Part shown: piece by piece, positions 25,337-34,568 of the stretch | How positions within the stretch are numbered: the stretch's first letter is position 1 | How the letters are laid out: every line of letters begins with the position of its first letter | Source of the DNA: Pseudomonas aestuarii | Lineage (GTDB): Bacteria > Pseudomonadota > Gammaproteobacteria > Pseudomonadales > Pseudomonadaceae | Length of the DNA: 57,985 nt | NCBI RefSeq assembly: GCF_027988105.1 | Contig: NZ_JAQJZJ010000017.1 | Span: 1-57,985, forward strand | Reading direction: 5' to 3' | Notes under the pieces: model-generated | The model's database searches: none | The model's input: the letters and a program-made list of their open reading frames with translations, nothing else | What the model was told of the DNA's origin: nothing | Translations under genes and position numbers: made by a program

Positions 25337-26548
25337 TCAGTGAGCGGCCCCAGATGCACCGGCCCTCGCCTGCAGGCCACCAAGTTTCGGGACGCCTAGA
25401 CATGCCAGCGCGATCAGGAGCTGCACGCAGCCGACCACTGCGATCGCGGCCGGCAGCGAGGTGAGTACCCCTCCGGTCACCGCGAGAATCACCAGCGGAC
25501 TAAGGAACTGGCCACTGAACATCGCCGAGTTGAACCCCCCGGTTGCACGCCCGCGCAAGTGCACGCCGACCTGCGCCATAATCCAAGTGATCAACGTAGG
25601 TAGCATCAATCCGAGGCCGAGCCCATTGACCACGACGGCGATGATTACCGCTTCGTGGGTAGACGCAACAGCCATCAGTAAAGCGCCTGCGCCCGTCAAG
25701 GCGAAGGCCGCTAGCAGTAGCCAGTCCAACCGATGACGTGCCAGTACGCGAAAGCTCAGTGCACCGGCAACGACCGCAAGCTGATTGGCACCCATGGTCA
25801 TACCTATCAACTGGGGCGCTTCGACACCGAGCTGGCCGAGCAAATAACCGGCCTGGCTTGGCACCATCAACAGACTGATGCCGGCCAAAAGGGTGAGGGT
25901 ATAAAGCGGCAACAAGGCCTTCCAGGGAAACGCTCTCACCTCGGCGACACGTTCGGCATGAGCACCACGATCCGGTTCCCACAGCAACCACGCCATCAGC
26001 GGCAGCAGCACAAGTCCAACCGCATAGAGTGCGAAAGGCATACGCCAGCTGTCCCCGCCGAGGAAACCAGACAGGGTGATGAACACCACGGCCGACAATG
26101 AAGTCGCGACCATCTGCAAGGCCAATAGGCGTTGCCGGCGCACACCGTTGTAATAATCGCCAATCAGCGTAGTGCAGCAGGTCATGATGCCGGCTTCGGC
26201 CAAGCCGATACCGGCGCGGCTGGCAACGATGAGGTACAGAGAATCGAGCCAGAGCGGCATCAGGCCGAACAGCGAATAGAGCACCAGGCTGATCAGCAAC
26301 AGAGGCTTGCGTGCCATCCGGTCAGCGATGATCCCGGCAAAGGGTGCCAATAAACCGACCATCAGCGCAGGCAAGGCGATGACCAGTGGTACCAGCACTG
26401 TGCTGCCGGGGGTATCGGCAAAGTGCGCTTGCATGGCCGGTAGTAACGGCGCAACGAGCACGGCGGCCAGTACCGACAGGCAGCTGCCGAATAGCAACAG
26501 CGAAGCCTGTGGCCAGGAGGCGGTTGGTCCAAAACTGACTCTAGGCAT
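25337..26548 (-). CDS. Major facilitator superfamily transporter
   Basis: A 403-residue inner-membrane protein with about 12 hydrophobic segments and the MFS motif G-I-I-A-D-R-M-A-R-K-P between segments 2 and 3. GAGG precedes the ATG. It lies 56 bp before the RutE-like start and 238 bp after the RND gene, with a stem-loop in that gap. It could import a pathway substrate or export a product. No specific substrate signature is visible. Confidence 0.87.
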   Translation of the reverse strand: MPRVSFGPTASWPQASLLLFGSCLSVLAAVLVAPLLPAMQAHFADTPGSTVLVPLVIALPALMVGLLAPFAGIIADRMARKPLLLISLVLYSLFGLMPLWLDSLYLIVASRAGIGLAEAGIMTCCTTLIGDYYNGVRRQRLLALQMVATSLSAVVFITLSGFLGGDSWRMPFALYAVGLVLLPLMAWLLWEPDRGAHAERVAEVRAFPWKALLPLYTLTLLAGISLLMVPSQAGYLLGQLGVEAPQLIGMTMGANQLAVVAGALSFRVLARHRLDWLLLAAFALTGAGALLMAVASTHEAVIIAVVVNGLGLGLMLPTLITWIMAQVGVHLRGRATGGFNSAMFSGQFLSPLVILAVTGGVLTSLPAAIAVVGCVQLLIALACLGVPKLGGLQARAGASGAAH

Positions 26549-26750
26549 GGGCCGGTACCTCGGCAGGTATGGCGTGCATCGCGGTACCGTACCGGACCAG
26601 CCCTTGCGCTAGTACTCGTAAGCCCCTGTGGCAGCCGTGGCTCAGACTGTCTGGGTATTCCATCATTTCGATACCTTTTGTTGTTATTGAAAGCGGCACG
26701 CTGGTATGCAAACCGAAGCCTTCTCGGCAGATGACGGTCAGCAAATGACA

Positions 26751-26778
26751 GCCCGGACCAGGTACTCCTGATCCGGGC
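26751..26778 (-). terminator. Stem-loop after the RND gene
   Basis: On the minus strand, arms GCCCGGATCAGG and CCTGGTCCGGGC pair over 12 positions with one G-T wobble and a four-base loop, eight bases past the RND stop. There is no T run, so it may act as a processing or attenuation site rather than a full stop. Confidence 0.5.
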
Positions 26779-26786
26779 CGCTGGGC

Positions 26787-29267
26787 TTAGGTGTAAGAGT
26801 GTTGTGCGATGCGCACGCTGGCCCTAACGATCCCTTTTTGCTCGGCCACCACTGTGACGGCGCTATCGGCCACGGCACCCATAGGAGAGGCAACGCGGCG
26901 CGCGGATGGGTAAAGGAAGTAGGCCAACGCCGGCAGCAACAACAGGGCCCCGAGCATGTTGCATAGGAACATGAAGCCCAGCAGCACGCCCATGTCGGCC
27001 TGGAACTTGATCGGCGAGAAGATCCAGGTGCCGACTCCAATCGCCAGTGTTACGCCGGTCAGAATCACCACCTTGCCAGTGCAGACCAGAGCCCGGTAGT
27101 ACGCCTCGGAGAGGCTGGCACCAAGGCGCATCTGAATAAGCACGATGCTCATCACGTAGAGCGCATAATCCACGCCGATGCCTACGCCTAGGGCAATTAC
27201 CGGCAGTGTCGCCACTTTCAGGCCTATGCCCAGCCAGACCATCAGCGCTTCGCAGAGAATCGAGGTCAGCATCAGAGGCAGCACGGCGCAGGTCACTGCG
27301 CGCCAAGAACGGAAGGTCAGCAAGCAGAGCAGAATGACTGCGCCATAAACCCACCAGAGCATTTCACGGTTCGCCTGCTTGACCACAATATTGGTCGCCG
27401 CCTCGATCCCGGCGCTGCCCGCCGCAAGCAGGAACTGCGCCTGCTCGTTGTCATTTTCAGCAGCGAAGGTCTGGACGGTATCGACGACAGACGTGAGGGT
27501 GTCGGCCTTGTGGTCAGCCAGGTAAGCATACTGGGTCAGCATGCTACATTCATCGTTGTACAGCCCCCGCGGCGCACTAGCCGTAATCATGTTCAGGGTG
27601 GCCTGGTTATTCATCAGTTCATACCACTTGGGGTTACCTTCCGACAGCCCAACAAGAACCCGGCGATTGAGCTGTGCCAGCGAATTGGTCGACTCCACCC
27701 CTGACAATGCACGCAACCTCCAGTCGAGGTTGTCGACACGTTTGAGTGTGTCGTATGCGGCGCAGCCGCCGACCGGGGTTTTGACCATGATCGCGAAGAC
27801 ATCGCTGCTGGCACCGTAGTGCGAGGTGATGTACGCGTTGTCCTGGTTGTAGCGCGAATCGGCGCGCAACTCCGGCGCCCCGGCATCCAAGTCACCGACT
27901 TTCAGCTGCAGGCTGATGAAATAACCGCCCCCGGCCAGCACCGCGGCAGCCAACACGCAGCCAGTCGCCCAGCCGCGGCGGGTGAATAGGTCGAGGAAGC
28001 GCCACAGCGGATGCTTGGTCGCCCCGCTGGCATCGGCCAGTTCGGCGCGCAGACTGCGCTGTGCGGCTCTGGCGCTGACACCGAGATAGGACAGCAGGAT
28101 CGGCAGCAAGATCAGATTGCTCAGAATCAGCACCGCCACGCCAATACTGGCGGTGATCGCCAAGTCCTGAATCACCGGGATATCGATGAACATCAACACC
28201 GCAAAACCCACCGCATCGCTGATCAACGCAGTCAGCCCGGCGATGAACAAACGGCGGAAAGTGATGCGCGCCGCCACCAGTTTGTGCAAGCCGCGGCCGA
28301 TGTCCTGCATGATGCCGTTCATCTTTTGCGCGCCATGACTAATGCCAATGGCGAATATCAGAAACGGCACCAGCACCGAATACGGATCCAGCTCGTAGCC
28401 CAGTAGCGGCAACAGGCCAAGCTGCCAGACCACTGCGACCAGAGAACAGCCCATCACCAGCAAAGTGCTGCGTACGCAGCGGGTATACCAGAACAACACC
28501 ATGCAGGTGATGGCGATGGCGGCAGCGAAGAACAGCAAAATCTGCTGCAAGCCCTCGATAAGGTCGCCGACCACCTTAGCGAAGCCGGTGATGCGAATCT
28601 CGACCGGCCCGTTCTGGTACTTGTCACGCAGGGCTTCAAGCTGGTTCGACAGTACGGTGTAATCCAACGGCTGCCCATCCGCGTTCGCCAGCAGCGGCAC
28701 GTAAATGATGCTCGACTGTTGATCGAACGCAACCAACTGGCCAATCTCGTTGGAGCGTTCGATATTGCGCCGCAACTTTTCGAGGCTGGTATCGGAACCA
28801 TCGTAGTTATCCGGAATCACCGGCCCGCCTTCGAGCCCCATCTCGGTGACGCCGACCCAACGGGTTGAAGAGGTCCACAACGACTTCATATAGGTACGGT
28901 CAACGCCAGGCAGCAGATAGACCTCGTCACTGAGCGCCTGCAGAGTTTTTTGGTAATCGGCTTCGTAGATGCTACCGCGCTTGTTAACGACGGCGATGCG
29001 AACAGCGTTGCCAAGCCCGCTCAGCTGGCTCTGATTTTCGAGGTAATTGACAATGAATGGGTGATTGCTCGGAATCATCTTTTCAAAGCTGGCATTAAAG
29101 CCCAGCTTGGTAGCCTGCCAGCCGAGCAGCAAGGTAATAACCAGGCACATCAGTACAACTACACCACGGAAGTTGAACAGCGCACGCTCGAGCAGCGATC
29201 CGGAGTTGGTATCAAAAGCGGCCCTAACCTGGGTCGTGTCCATGTTGGGCGAATTCGGGACGTGCAT
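26787..29267 (-). CDS. RND-superfamily (MMPL-type) transporter
   Basis: An 826-residue inner-membrane transporter with two repeats of one transmembrane helix, a large periplasmic loop and a five-helix bundle (first helix about 33-50; loops about 55-235 and 455-650). The membrane acids of RND pumps are suggested by G-I-S-H-G-A-Q-K-M-N and G-V-G-I-G-V-D-Y-A-L-Y-V-M. Relatives next to YCF48-, DUF1329- and DUF1302-type genes occur in sterol, terpene and hydrocarbon degraders and are thought to move lipophilic substrates across the envelope. The start overlaps the ribosome site region of the YCF48 stop (four-base gap), so the two are coupled. Confidence 0.88.
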   Translation of the reverse strand: MHVPNSPNMDTTQVRAAFDTNSGSLLERALFNFRGVVVLMCLVITLLLGWQATKLGFNASFEKMIPSNHPFIVNYLENQSQLSGLGNAVRIAVVNKRGSIYEADYQKTLQALSDEVYLLPGVDRTYMKSLWTSSTRWVGVTEMGLEGGPVIPDNYDGSDTSLEKLRRNIERSNEIGQLVAFDQQSSIIYVPLLANADGQPLDYTVLSNQLEALRDKYQNGPVEIRITGFAKVVGDLIEGLQQILLFFAAAIAITCMVLFWYTRCVRSTLLVMGCSLVAVVWQLGLLPLLGYELDPYSVLVPFLIFAIGISHGAQKMNGIMQDIGRGLHKLVAARITFRRLFIAGLTALISDAVGFAVLMFIDIPVIQDLAITASIGVAVLILSNLILLPILLSYLGVSARAAQRSLRAELADASGATKHPLWRFLDLFTRRGWATGCVLAAAVLAGGGYFISLQLKVGDLDAGAPELRADSRYNQDNAYITSHYGASSDVFAIMVKTPVGGCAAYDTLKRVDNLDWRLRALSGVESTNSLAQLNRRVLVGLSEGNPKWYELMNNQATLNMITASAPRGLYNDECSMLTQYAYLADHKADTLTSVVDTVQTFAAENDNEQAQFLLAAGSAGIEAATNIVVKQANREMLWWVYGAVILLCLLTFRSWRAVTCAVLPLMLTSILCEALMVWLGIGLKVATLPVIALGVGIGVDYALYVMSIVLIQMRLGASLSEAYYRALVCTGKVVILTGVTLAIGVGTWIFSPIKFQADMGVLLGFMFLCNMLGALLLLPALAYFLYPSARRVASPMGAVADSAVTVVAEQKGIVRASVRIAQHSYT

Positions 29268-29270
29268 GGC

Positions 29271-30368
29271 TTACTCCGCTGAAGCTTGGGAATTGGCGTG
29301 ATCGACAGGTGTTAGCATTACCGGTCCCGAAAAGCCGACGCCGATCAGCTGACCGCCCGAGGCAACGACCGCATCGGTTAACCGTGTTTTCGTATTCATC
29401 AGCGACCGCAGCCGACCGTCGGTGGAAACCTCGAGCAGCCCCCCCGCCTGATTGACCAGAAGCAACCGCTTGCCATCGGTTACGCTGGAGGTCAGTGATA
29501 CGGAAATGGGATTGTCTAGCGACTGGAAGCTGCTGCCCTGATCGCCCGACAGCAAGACAGTACCGCGTAACCCCGCCAGAATCAGATCACCGCTGGGCAA
29601 AAGGCCCACTGTGAAGAAACTGCCCTCATAAGGTGTGCTTATCTTTTCAAATGTCGCTCCACCATCCAGCGAGCGCAGGAACAGGCCCTGCTCGCCGACC
29701 ATGTACAGCTCACGTCCTTTCTTCGCGATGCCGTATATATGAGCGCCCCAATCGTTCGGCAAGCGCCCCATAATCGACGCCCAGCTCTTGCCACCGTCGC
29801 GGGTTTGCAGCGCCAGGCCATAGGCGCCGGCAACGATGCCATTGCGCGTATCACTGAATTGCAGAGTGAGGAAAGGTTTGTCCGGGCCGTCGTCCATCAG
29901 CAACTGTGCGGCATCCCTACGGGGCGAACCTTGCTCGCTAGCAGCCTGGGCGGCGTCAAACTCAATTTGCGCGGCACGGCGCCCATCAAGCTGCAGAGTC
30001 CAATGTTCGCCGCCATCTTCGCTGTGCAACACCACGCCTGCGTGGCCAACCGCCCAACCTTGGAGCTCATCCATAAACTGAACTGCAGTGAGCGTGCTGC
30101 TGACCGGGACCGCGCCCTGCCGCCAGCTTGCGCCGTTGTCGTCAGAGAGCAGAATCACGCCGCGCTCGCCAACCGCAACCAGCCGACCGCCGGCACGAGC
30201 GATGCCCAGCAATACGGCATTAACTGCCTGTACCGACTGAGTGGCTGGATTATTGAGAACGTCGATTGGCGTGATCGCCAGCACTGGGCTGGTCAGCGCG
30301 CTGCACACTAGGGCTAGCAGGCTGCAGCGCATACGTCGGCAGGTCACCGCAAAGTGGTGGATTAGCAT
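29271..30368 (-). CDS. YCF48-like exported beta-propeller protein
   Basis: A 365-residue periplasmic protein. A long N-region and hydrophobic core to about residue 31 form the signal peptide (S-P-V-L-A-I). It is followed by repeated Asp-box-like units such as S-D-D-N-G-A-S-W, S-E-D-G-G-E-H-W, T-R-D-G-G-K-S-W and S-L-D-G-G-A-T-F, which make a BNR/YCF48 propeller. AGAGG precedes the ATG. It is coupled to the RND gene. In intact clusters it would directly follow DUF1329; here the insertion region 30655-34531 separates them. Confidence 0.87.
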   Translation of the reverse strand: MLIHHFAVTCRRMRCSLLALVCSALTSPVLAITPIDVLNNPATQSVQAVNAVLLGIARAGGRLVAVGERGVILLSDDNGASWRQGAVPVSSTLTAVQFMDELQGWAVGHAGVVLHSEDGGEHWTLQLDGRRAAQIEFDAAQAASEQGSPRRDAAQLLMDDGPDKPFLTLQFSDTRNGIVAGAYGLALQTRDGGKSWASIMGRLPNDWGAHIYGIAKKGRELYMVGEQGLFLRSLDGGATFEKISTPYEGSFFTVGLLPSGDLILAGLRGTVLLSGDQGSSFQSLDNPISVSLTSSVTDGKRLLLVNQAGGLLEVSTDGRLRSLMNTKTRLTDAVVASGGQLIGVGFSGPVMLTPVDHANSQASAE

Positions 30369-30654
30369 TTTTTGTACCTCTTATTTTTATTTCCGACACC
30401 CCGTGCTCGCATTGCTCGTCTGGGTGCAGATGTCTGGTCGTGCCGGCCAAAACGGTCGATAGCCATGCGGATATCCGCGTGACAATTGACGGCCGAGCCT
30501 GCCGATCAAAATGTTAAATCACAAATTAGGGCTCTCTGAGGCAGCTGGCTAATCGATCTTAAGGATATGAAGTATCGTAATTACCAATGCCAGTGGCAGG
30601 AAGCAGTTCGCTGTGACCTATGGCAGGCTCACCCCTTACCACAGTCGCGATGGC

Positions 30655-32230
30655 CTAGCAGCCTGTCGGACTTGAATTCACGAGCAGGGCATCAGTAGCA
30701 AAGGCGAAGTGATTCGTTCACTACTCAGGCGTTTTCGGGCGTTTTTTGTCCGAATTTTCGGAGCTCGAGCGGATTTATCCCATCTTTTACCTGCAAGGGA
30801 CGGATTTGTGGTGCAAAGCGGCCATGCGTTTCAAATTCCAGGCCAGACAAACCAGGCGCCATTCCCCACTCACCTTGTCCATGCCCCGCAGCAGAAACTG
30901 ACGGAATCCCATGACCGATTTGATGATGCCGAACACCGGTTCCACCGTCTGTTTGCGCAGCGCATAGAGGCGGCGTCCCGGCTGACTCTTGAGTTTGTGC
31001 GCCATGCGTTGTTGGGTGCTGGCATCCGCGTCGAGCGGTGCCGGCTCCTCGAAGCGTGCCCGCCAGTCGGGATGGTGGTCTTCGCGCGCCACCGCCAGGT
31101 AGGGTTCGATTTCGGCCGCTTCGCAGGCGGCAATGTTGCTTTCGCTGTTGTACCCACAGTCCCCGAGCAGCGCCTGCACCTGGCCCAACGAGGCCGGTAG
31201 CGCCTTGAGCTCGGCCAGCATGGGGACGACTTGGTGCTTGTCGTTGCCCGCCTGAGTCAGGTCCTGGGCCACCACCAGCAGCGTGTCGGTATCCACCGCT
31301 GCCTGGGCGTTGTAGCACTGCTCGAAGCCGCCGCCGGCCACCCGCATGATGCGCGAGTCTTCGTCGGTGAGGTTGATTTGCTCGTGCGCCTCAGGCCCTT
31401 GCACCGGGGCTTTGGGCGGCTTGCCGCCAGGCTTCTTACCGGTTTGTGCAGCACGTGCCGCACGCTTGGCGAGTTTCTCTTGGTAGGCGGCCTGATCCTG
31501 TTCGAAACGCGCGCGGGCGCGCGCCTCGATCTTGGCCTTGGCGGCGTCCATGGCGACCAAGCGATCTTGCCGGCGCTTGATCTCGTCAGGCAGGTCGATG
31601 CCATCGGGGAGCTCCGCCTGGTCGGCGCTCTCGGCCAGTGCCAGGAGCTCCTGTACTTCGTCCTTGAGCTGACGCTCGAGCACCTGGATATGGCCATAGG
31701 AAAGCGCGCTGTGGCGTGAGGCATTAGCGTGTAGCTTGGTACCGTCGAGGCTGACGGTGCCGAGCTTGAGCAGCTTCATTTCGCCCGCCAGTTCCAGCAC
31801 CTGGAGGAAGATGTCGGCCAACTCGTCGAGGAAACGGCGGCGGAAGCTGGCCAGGGTATCGTGATCGGGGTGGCTGCCGGCGGCCAGGTAGCGGAAGGCG
31901 AGCGAGTCGTAAGTGGCGCGTTCGATCTTGCGACTGGAAAAGATCCCGCTGGCATAGCCGTAAACCAGCAGACTGAGCAGCACCTCGGGGTGATAGGCGG
32001 CGCTGCCGCGTCCGCCATAGGCGCGGGTCAGCGCGCCCAGGTCGAGCCGTTCGATGGCTTCGAGAACGAAGCGGGCCAGGTGGTCTTCAGGCAACCAGTC
32101 GTCCAGCGATGGCGGGAACAGGTAGTCGGTCTTGCGGTCGATCGGGCGAAAGCGGCTCATGCGGGGGGCATCGGCTGGGCGGTGCCGGGATTATCCTCGA
32201 ATGAAGCGGGAAAGTCCGACAGGCTGCTAG
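30655..32230 (-). mobile_element. IS1182-family insertion sequence, complete
   Basis: Perfect 19-bp terminal inverted repeats CTAGCAGCCTGTCGGACTT (30655-30673 and 32212-32230) flank one intact transposase. Because CTAG is palindromic and present at both outer ends, it may be either a 4-bp target duplication or part of the repeats; the body is then 30659-32226 (1568 bp). It lies between the YCF48 and DUF1329 genes and abuts the truncated second transposase. Confidence 0.88.
30787..32160 (-). CDS. IS1182-family transposase
   Basis: A 457-residue DDE transposase. It has the N-terminal IS1182 domain (Y-L-F-P-P-S-L-D-D-W-L-P-E-D-H-L-A-R-F-V), a first catalytic Asp in V-S-L-D-G-T-K near residue 137, a charged coiled-coil insertion (about 160-250), a second Asp in L-G-D-C-G-Y near 330 and the final Glu in V-E-P-V-F-G-I-I-K near 412. 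It is full length with no frameshift, so probably active. It is transcribed in the same direction as the interrupted operon. Confidence 0.92.
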   Translation of the reverse strand: MSRFRPIDRKTDYLFPPSLDDWLPEDHLARFVLEAIERLDLGALTRAYGGRGSAAYHPEVLLSLLVYGYASGIFSSRKIERATYDSLAFRYLAAGSHPDHDTLASFRRRFLDELADIFLQVLELAGEMKLLKLGTVSLDGTKLHANASRHSALSYGHIQVLERQLKDEVQELLALAESADQAELPDGIDLPDEIKRRQDRLVAMDAAKAKIEARARARFEQDQAAYQEKLAKRAARAAQTGKKPGGKPPKAPVQGPEAHEQINLTDEDSRIMRVAGGGFEQCYNAQAAVDTDTLLVVAQDLTQAGNDKHQVVPMLAELKALPASLGQVQALLGDCGYNSESNIAACEAAEIEPYLAVAREDHHPDWRARFEEPAPLDADASTQQRMAHKLKSQPGRRLYALRKQTVEPVFGIIKSVMGFRQFLLRGMDKVSGEWRLVCLAWNLKRMAALHHKSVPCR

Positions 32231-32831
32231 AGCGACTGGAAACCGCCGCCATCACGGCCTTTATCCCAGACAACGGCTACCGCAAGCGCGATCCGCGCTA
32301 TGCAGGGCAAGAACAACACCTGAACAAACCCGACCCGCTCTGGGACAAAAGCGCCAAGCCGCGCACCAGCAAGCGCTATACACCCGCCGACTTTCAGTTC
32401 GACCCCGCGCAGCAAACCTGCACCTGCCCTGCCGGCAAACAGCTCTACCGCAACGGCAGCCACTGCCTGATCAAGGGCCAGCCAGCGATCAAATTCCAGG
32501 GCGCCCTGCGCGACTGTCTGAGCTGCCTGCAGCGCAAACACTGCCGCGCACGCCGGAGAAAACCGCCGCGCGCCAGGTCGCCTTCTTCTTGCCCACAACC
32601 ACCCAGGACAACGCGCTAAGCCGCATGCGTCGGCGCATCGACAGCCCGCAAGGACGCGAGATGATCACCCGCCGCTTCGCCACGGTGGAACCGGTGTTCG
32701 GCAACCTGCGCCACAACAAACGCCTGGACCGCTTCAGCCTGCGTGGCCGTGAACGTGTGGATGGCCAGTGGAAGCTCTACTGCGTCACCCACAACATCGA
32801 AAAACTGGCCCATCGCGAGGCCTGGTCATGA
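32227..32831 (+). pseudogene. Truncated and frameshifted second IS1182-like transposase
   Basis: The plus strand carries the middle and C-terminal half of a different IS1182-type transposase: F-I-P-D-N-G-Y-R-K-R-D-P-R-Y, then a Cys-rich zinc-ribbon-like stretch with C-T-C-P and C-L-S-C. A frame change near 32540 follows, then E-P-V-F-G-N-L-R-H-N-K, holding the catalytic Glu, and a stop at 32829-32831. The N-terminal half is missing and is not found on the other side of the intact IS1182. So a deletion went with, or preceded, that insertion. The 32832-33085 stretch after it has no gene. Confidence 0.82.
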
Positions 32832-33085
32832 CAACCAGCCCGCAGAACACCACCCAAACACCCCTCACGCGCCCCATCAACGCCCGTGAATGGCCAACCA
32901 CTCACATATCCGCCCAGAACACCCATCGCCAGATACGCGCTCGGCTTCTCGAAAAAAGTGCTGTGAGCCTGGATAGCGGGAGTGTTTTTAGGGTTTGTCT
33001 ACAGCTTCGATAGCGGAAATGCTCGGTATCTTGGCGATGGATAGCGATACCCGAAGCGTTTGACCACCTCGAAATAAAAAAAACC

Positions 33086-33099
33086 CGACCGTATGGCCA
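33086..33099. repeat. Left 14-bp target duplication of the IS4-type element
   Basis: CGACCGTATGGCCA is identical to 34518-34531 and directly abuts the terminal inverted repeat. It marks the exact insertion event. Confidence 0.88.
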
Positions 33100-34517
33100 T
33101 AATGCTGTTCACTTAAGCGGAGCAGCCTTCCGATCCACTGGGTAGCGGGTCTTTGAAATCTTCACCGTCCTTGGTCTTGATGGCCTTGGGCGGTGATCAA
33201 GAAACAGCCCGCCGATTCCCGCCCTCGACTCCGACAAGCGTCTTCCTGTTGCTGAGATCGGGTTGGCCGCCGCCATCACGATCAGTTGCACGGCGATGTA
33301 TTGGGCCACTGGCTTGAAGCGGATGTCGCACGGAGAGCGGCCGAAGGCGACGGCTGCCTGACCGGCTTCACGACGGATGATATTGTAGGCCAGCAACAAT
33401 CCCCAGACCTCCTGGTAGACCAGCTCCTTTACCTTGCTACGCAGGGTCATTGCATTCTGTTGCAGAGAGCTCTTGATATCCCGGAAGCCCAGCTCGATCT
33501 CCCAGCGCTCCTGATACAGCTTGGCAATGGCTTTGGTGCTGTAAGTATCCGCCGGCAGCGAGGTGAGTACTGTTTTGAGCTTGCCCTTTACCTCATAGCT
33601 GACTTCGCGCACGTCCCAGTGCGTTGGCAGGCTGGGGTTGCGCTTTCTGGCCTGTGGCGACACCTTCATGCGCAGCAAGCAATCACCCTTACCATAGCGA
33701 GCGACTTCCTCGCTGACCAAGCCCTTGCGGGCCGGAATCAGCCAGTGCCGGTTTTCCCCTGCCGCGGCCAGGCTCGGCAGTAAGTCGGCACCCCAGAAGC
33801 CCTTATCGAACAGCGTTACCAAATGGTTGGGGATCTGCTGCAAAAACTCATCGGCCAAGCGCATCTCACTGCGTCGGTAGGGGCTCAGTTGGGCATCCAG
33901 AATCAGGTGCGCACATTCATCAGGGCCACCAGGCGCAGCATGGGAAACGGCGTCTGCCGCTCAGTGGCGGTATTGCCGGAGCCGAAATGCTCACGGAGTT
34001 CGGGGGTGTCTGGGGTGCGCAGGAGCGCACCATCCACAGCCAATACCTGCAGGCCCTGCCAGGTATCGCCCTCATAGCGCTCGCGGCCCCACTGATTACC
34101 CGTCTGGCGAAACAGCCATTCAAGCAGATCGGCTCCCAGCCGTTTGCGCGCCTCGGTGACACCGCTTCTGGCTAGCAGGTCGTGAGAGGCCAGGCCCTGG
34201 GCGCAGATGTTCAGACGCCGGGCGACCTCGTGAACCGGCTCGTCGCGGAACAAGGCCATACCAAGCACCAGCCAGAGCACCTGATCGCTGGGCAGGCGCC
34301 GCCGTCGTATGGTGGCCTGGGTGGAAAGGTCCAGCGCGGATGCCACCCACTCGATCGGGATGTTCTGGGTGAAGGTGCTCAAATCGGAGAAGTTGAGCAG
34401 TTCACCTAAGTCGAGCAGTTGCTGTTGGAGAGACATAAAAAATCCGATGCCAGAGACCTGGCATCGGATTTTCGGGGAAGCCCTGTCGGGGTTCAAATGC
34501 TTAAGTGAACAGCATTA
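33100..34517 (-). mobile_element. IS4-family insertion sequence with broken transposase
   Basis: A 1418-bp element with perfect 18-bp terminal inverted repeats TAATGCTGTTCACTTAAG (33100-33117 and 34500-34517) and a 14-bp direct repeat outside both ends. It lies just downstream of the DUF1329 stop. The intact ends mean it could still be moved by a transposase supplied elsewhere. Confidence 0.9.
33109..34436 (-). pseudogene. IS4-family transposase, frameshifted near 33902
   Basis: The N-terminal part (34436 to about 33903) contains the start M-S-L-Q-Q-Q-L-L-D-L-G and the first DDE aspartate in L-A-V-D-G-A-L-L. After V-A-L-M-N-V-R-T the frame ends. The remainder resumes in another frame (L-I-L-D-A-Q-L-S-P-Y) and runs to 33109. 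It holds the second Asp in F-D-K-G-F-W-G and the YREK signature Y-Q-E-R-W-E-I-E-L-G-F-R-D-I-K. Both halves are otherwise well preserved, so a short deletion near 33902 is the main defect. The stop lies inside the left terminal repeat. Confidence 0.85.
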
Positions 34518-34531
34518 CGACCGTATGGCCA
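34518..34531. repeat. Right 14-bp target duplication of the IS4-type element
   Basis: Identical to 33086-33099. Removing 33100-34531 would restore the pre-insertion sequence downstream of the DUF1329 gene. Confidence 0.88.
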
Positions 34532-34568
34532 GGGGTTTGATTGGTGCGCCAGGGGGTTTGTCGGCGTA

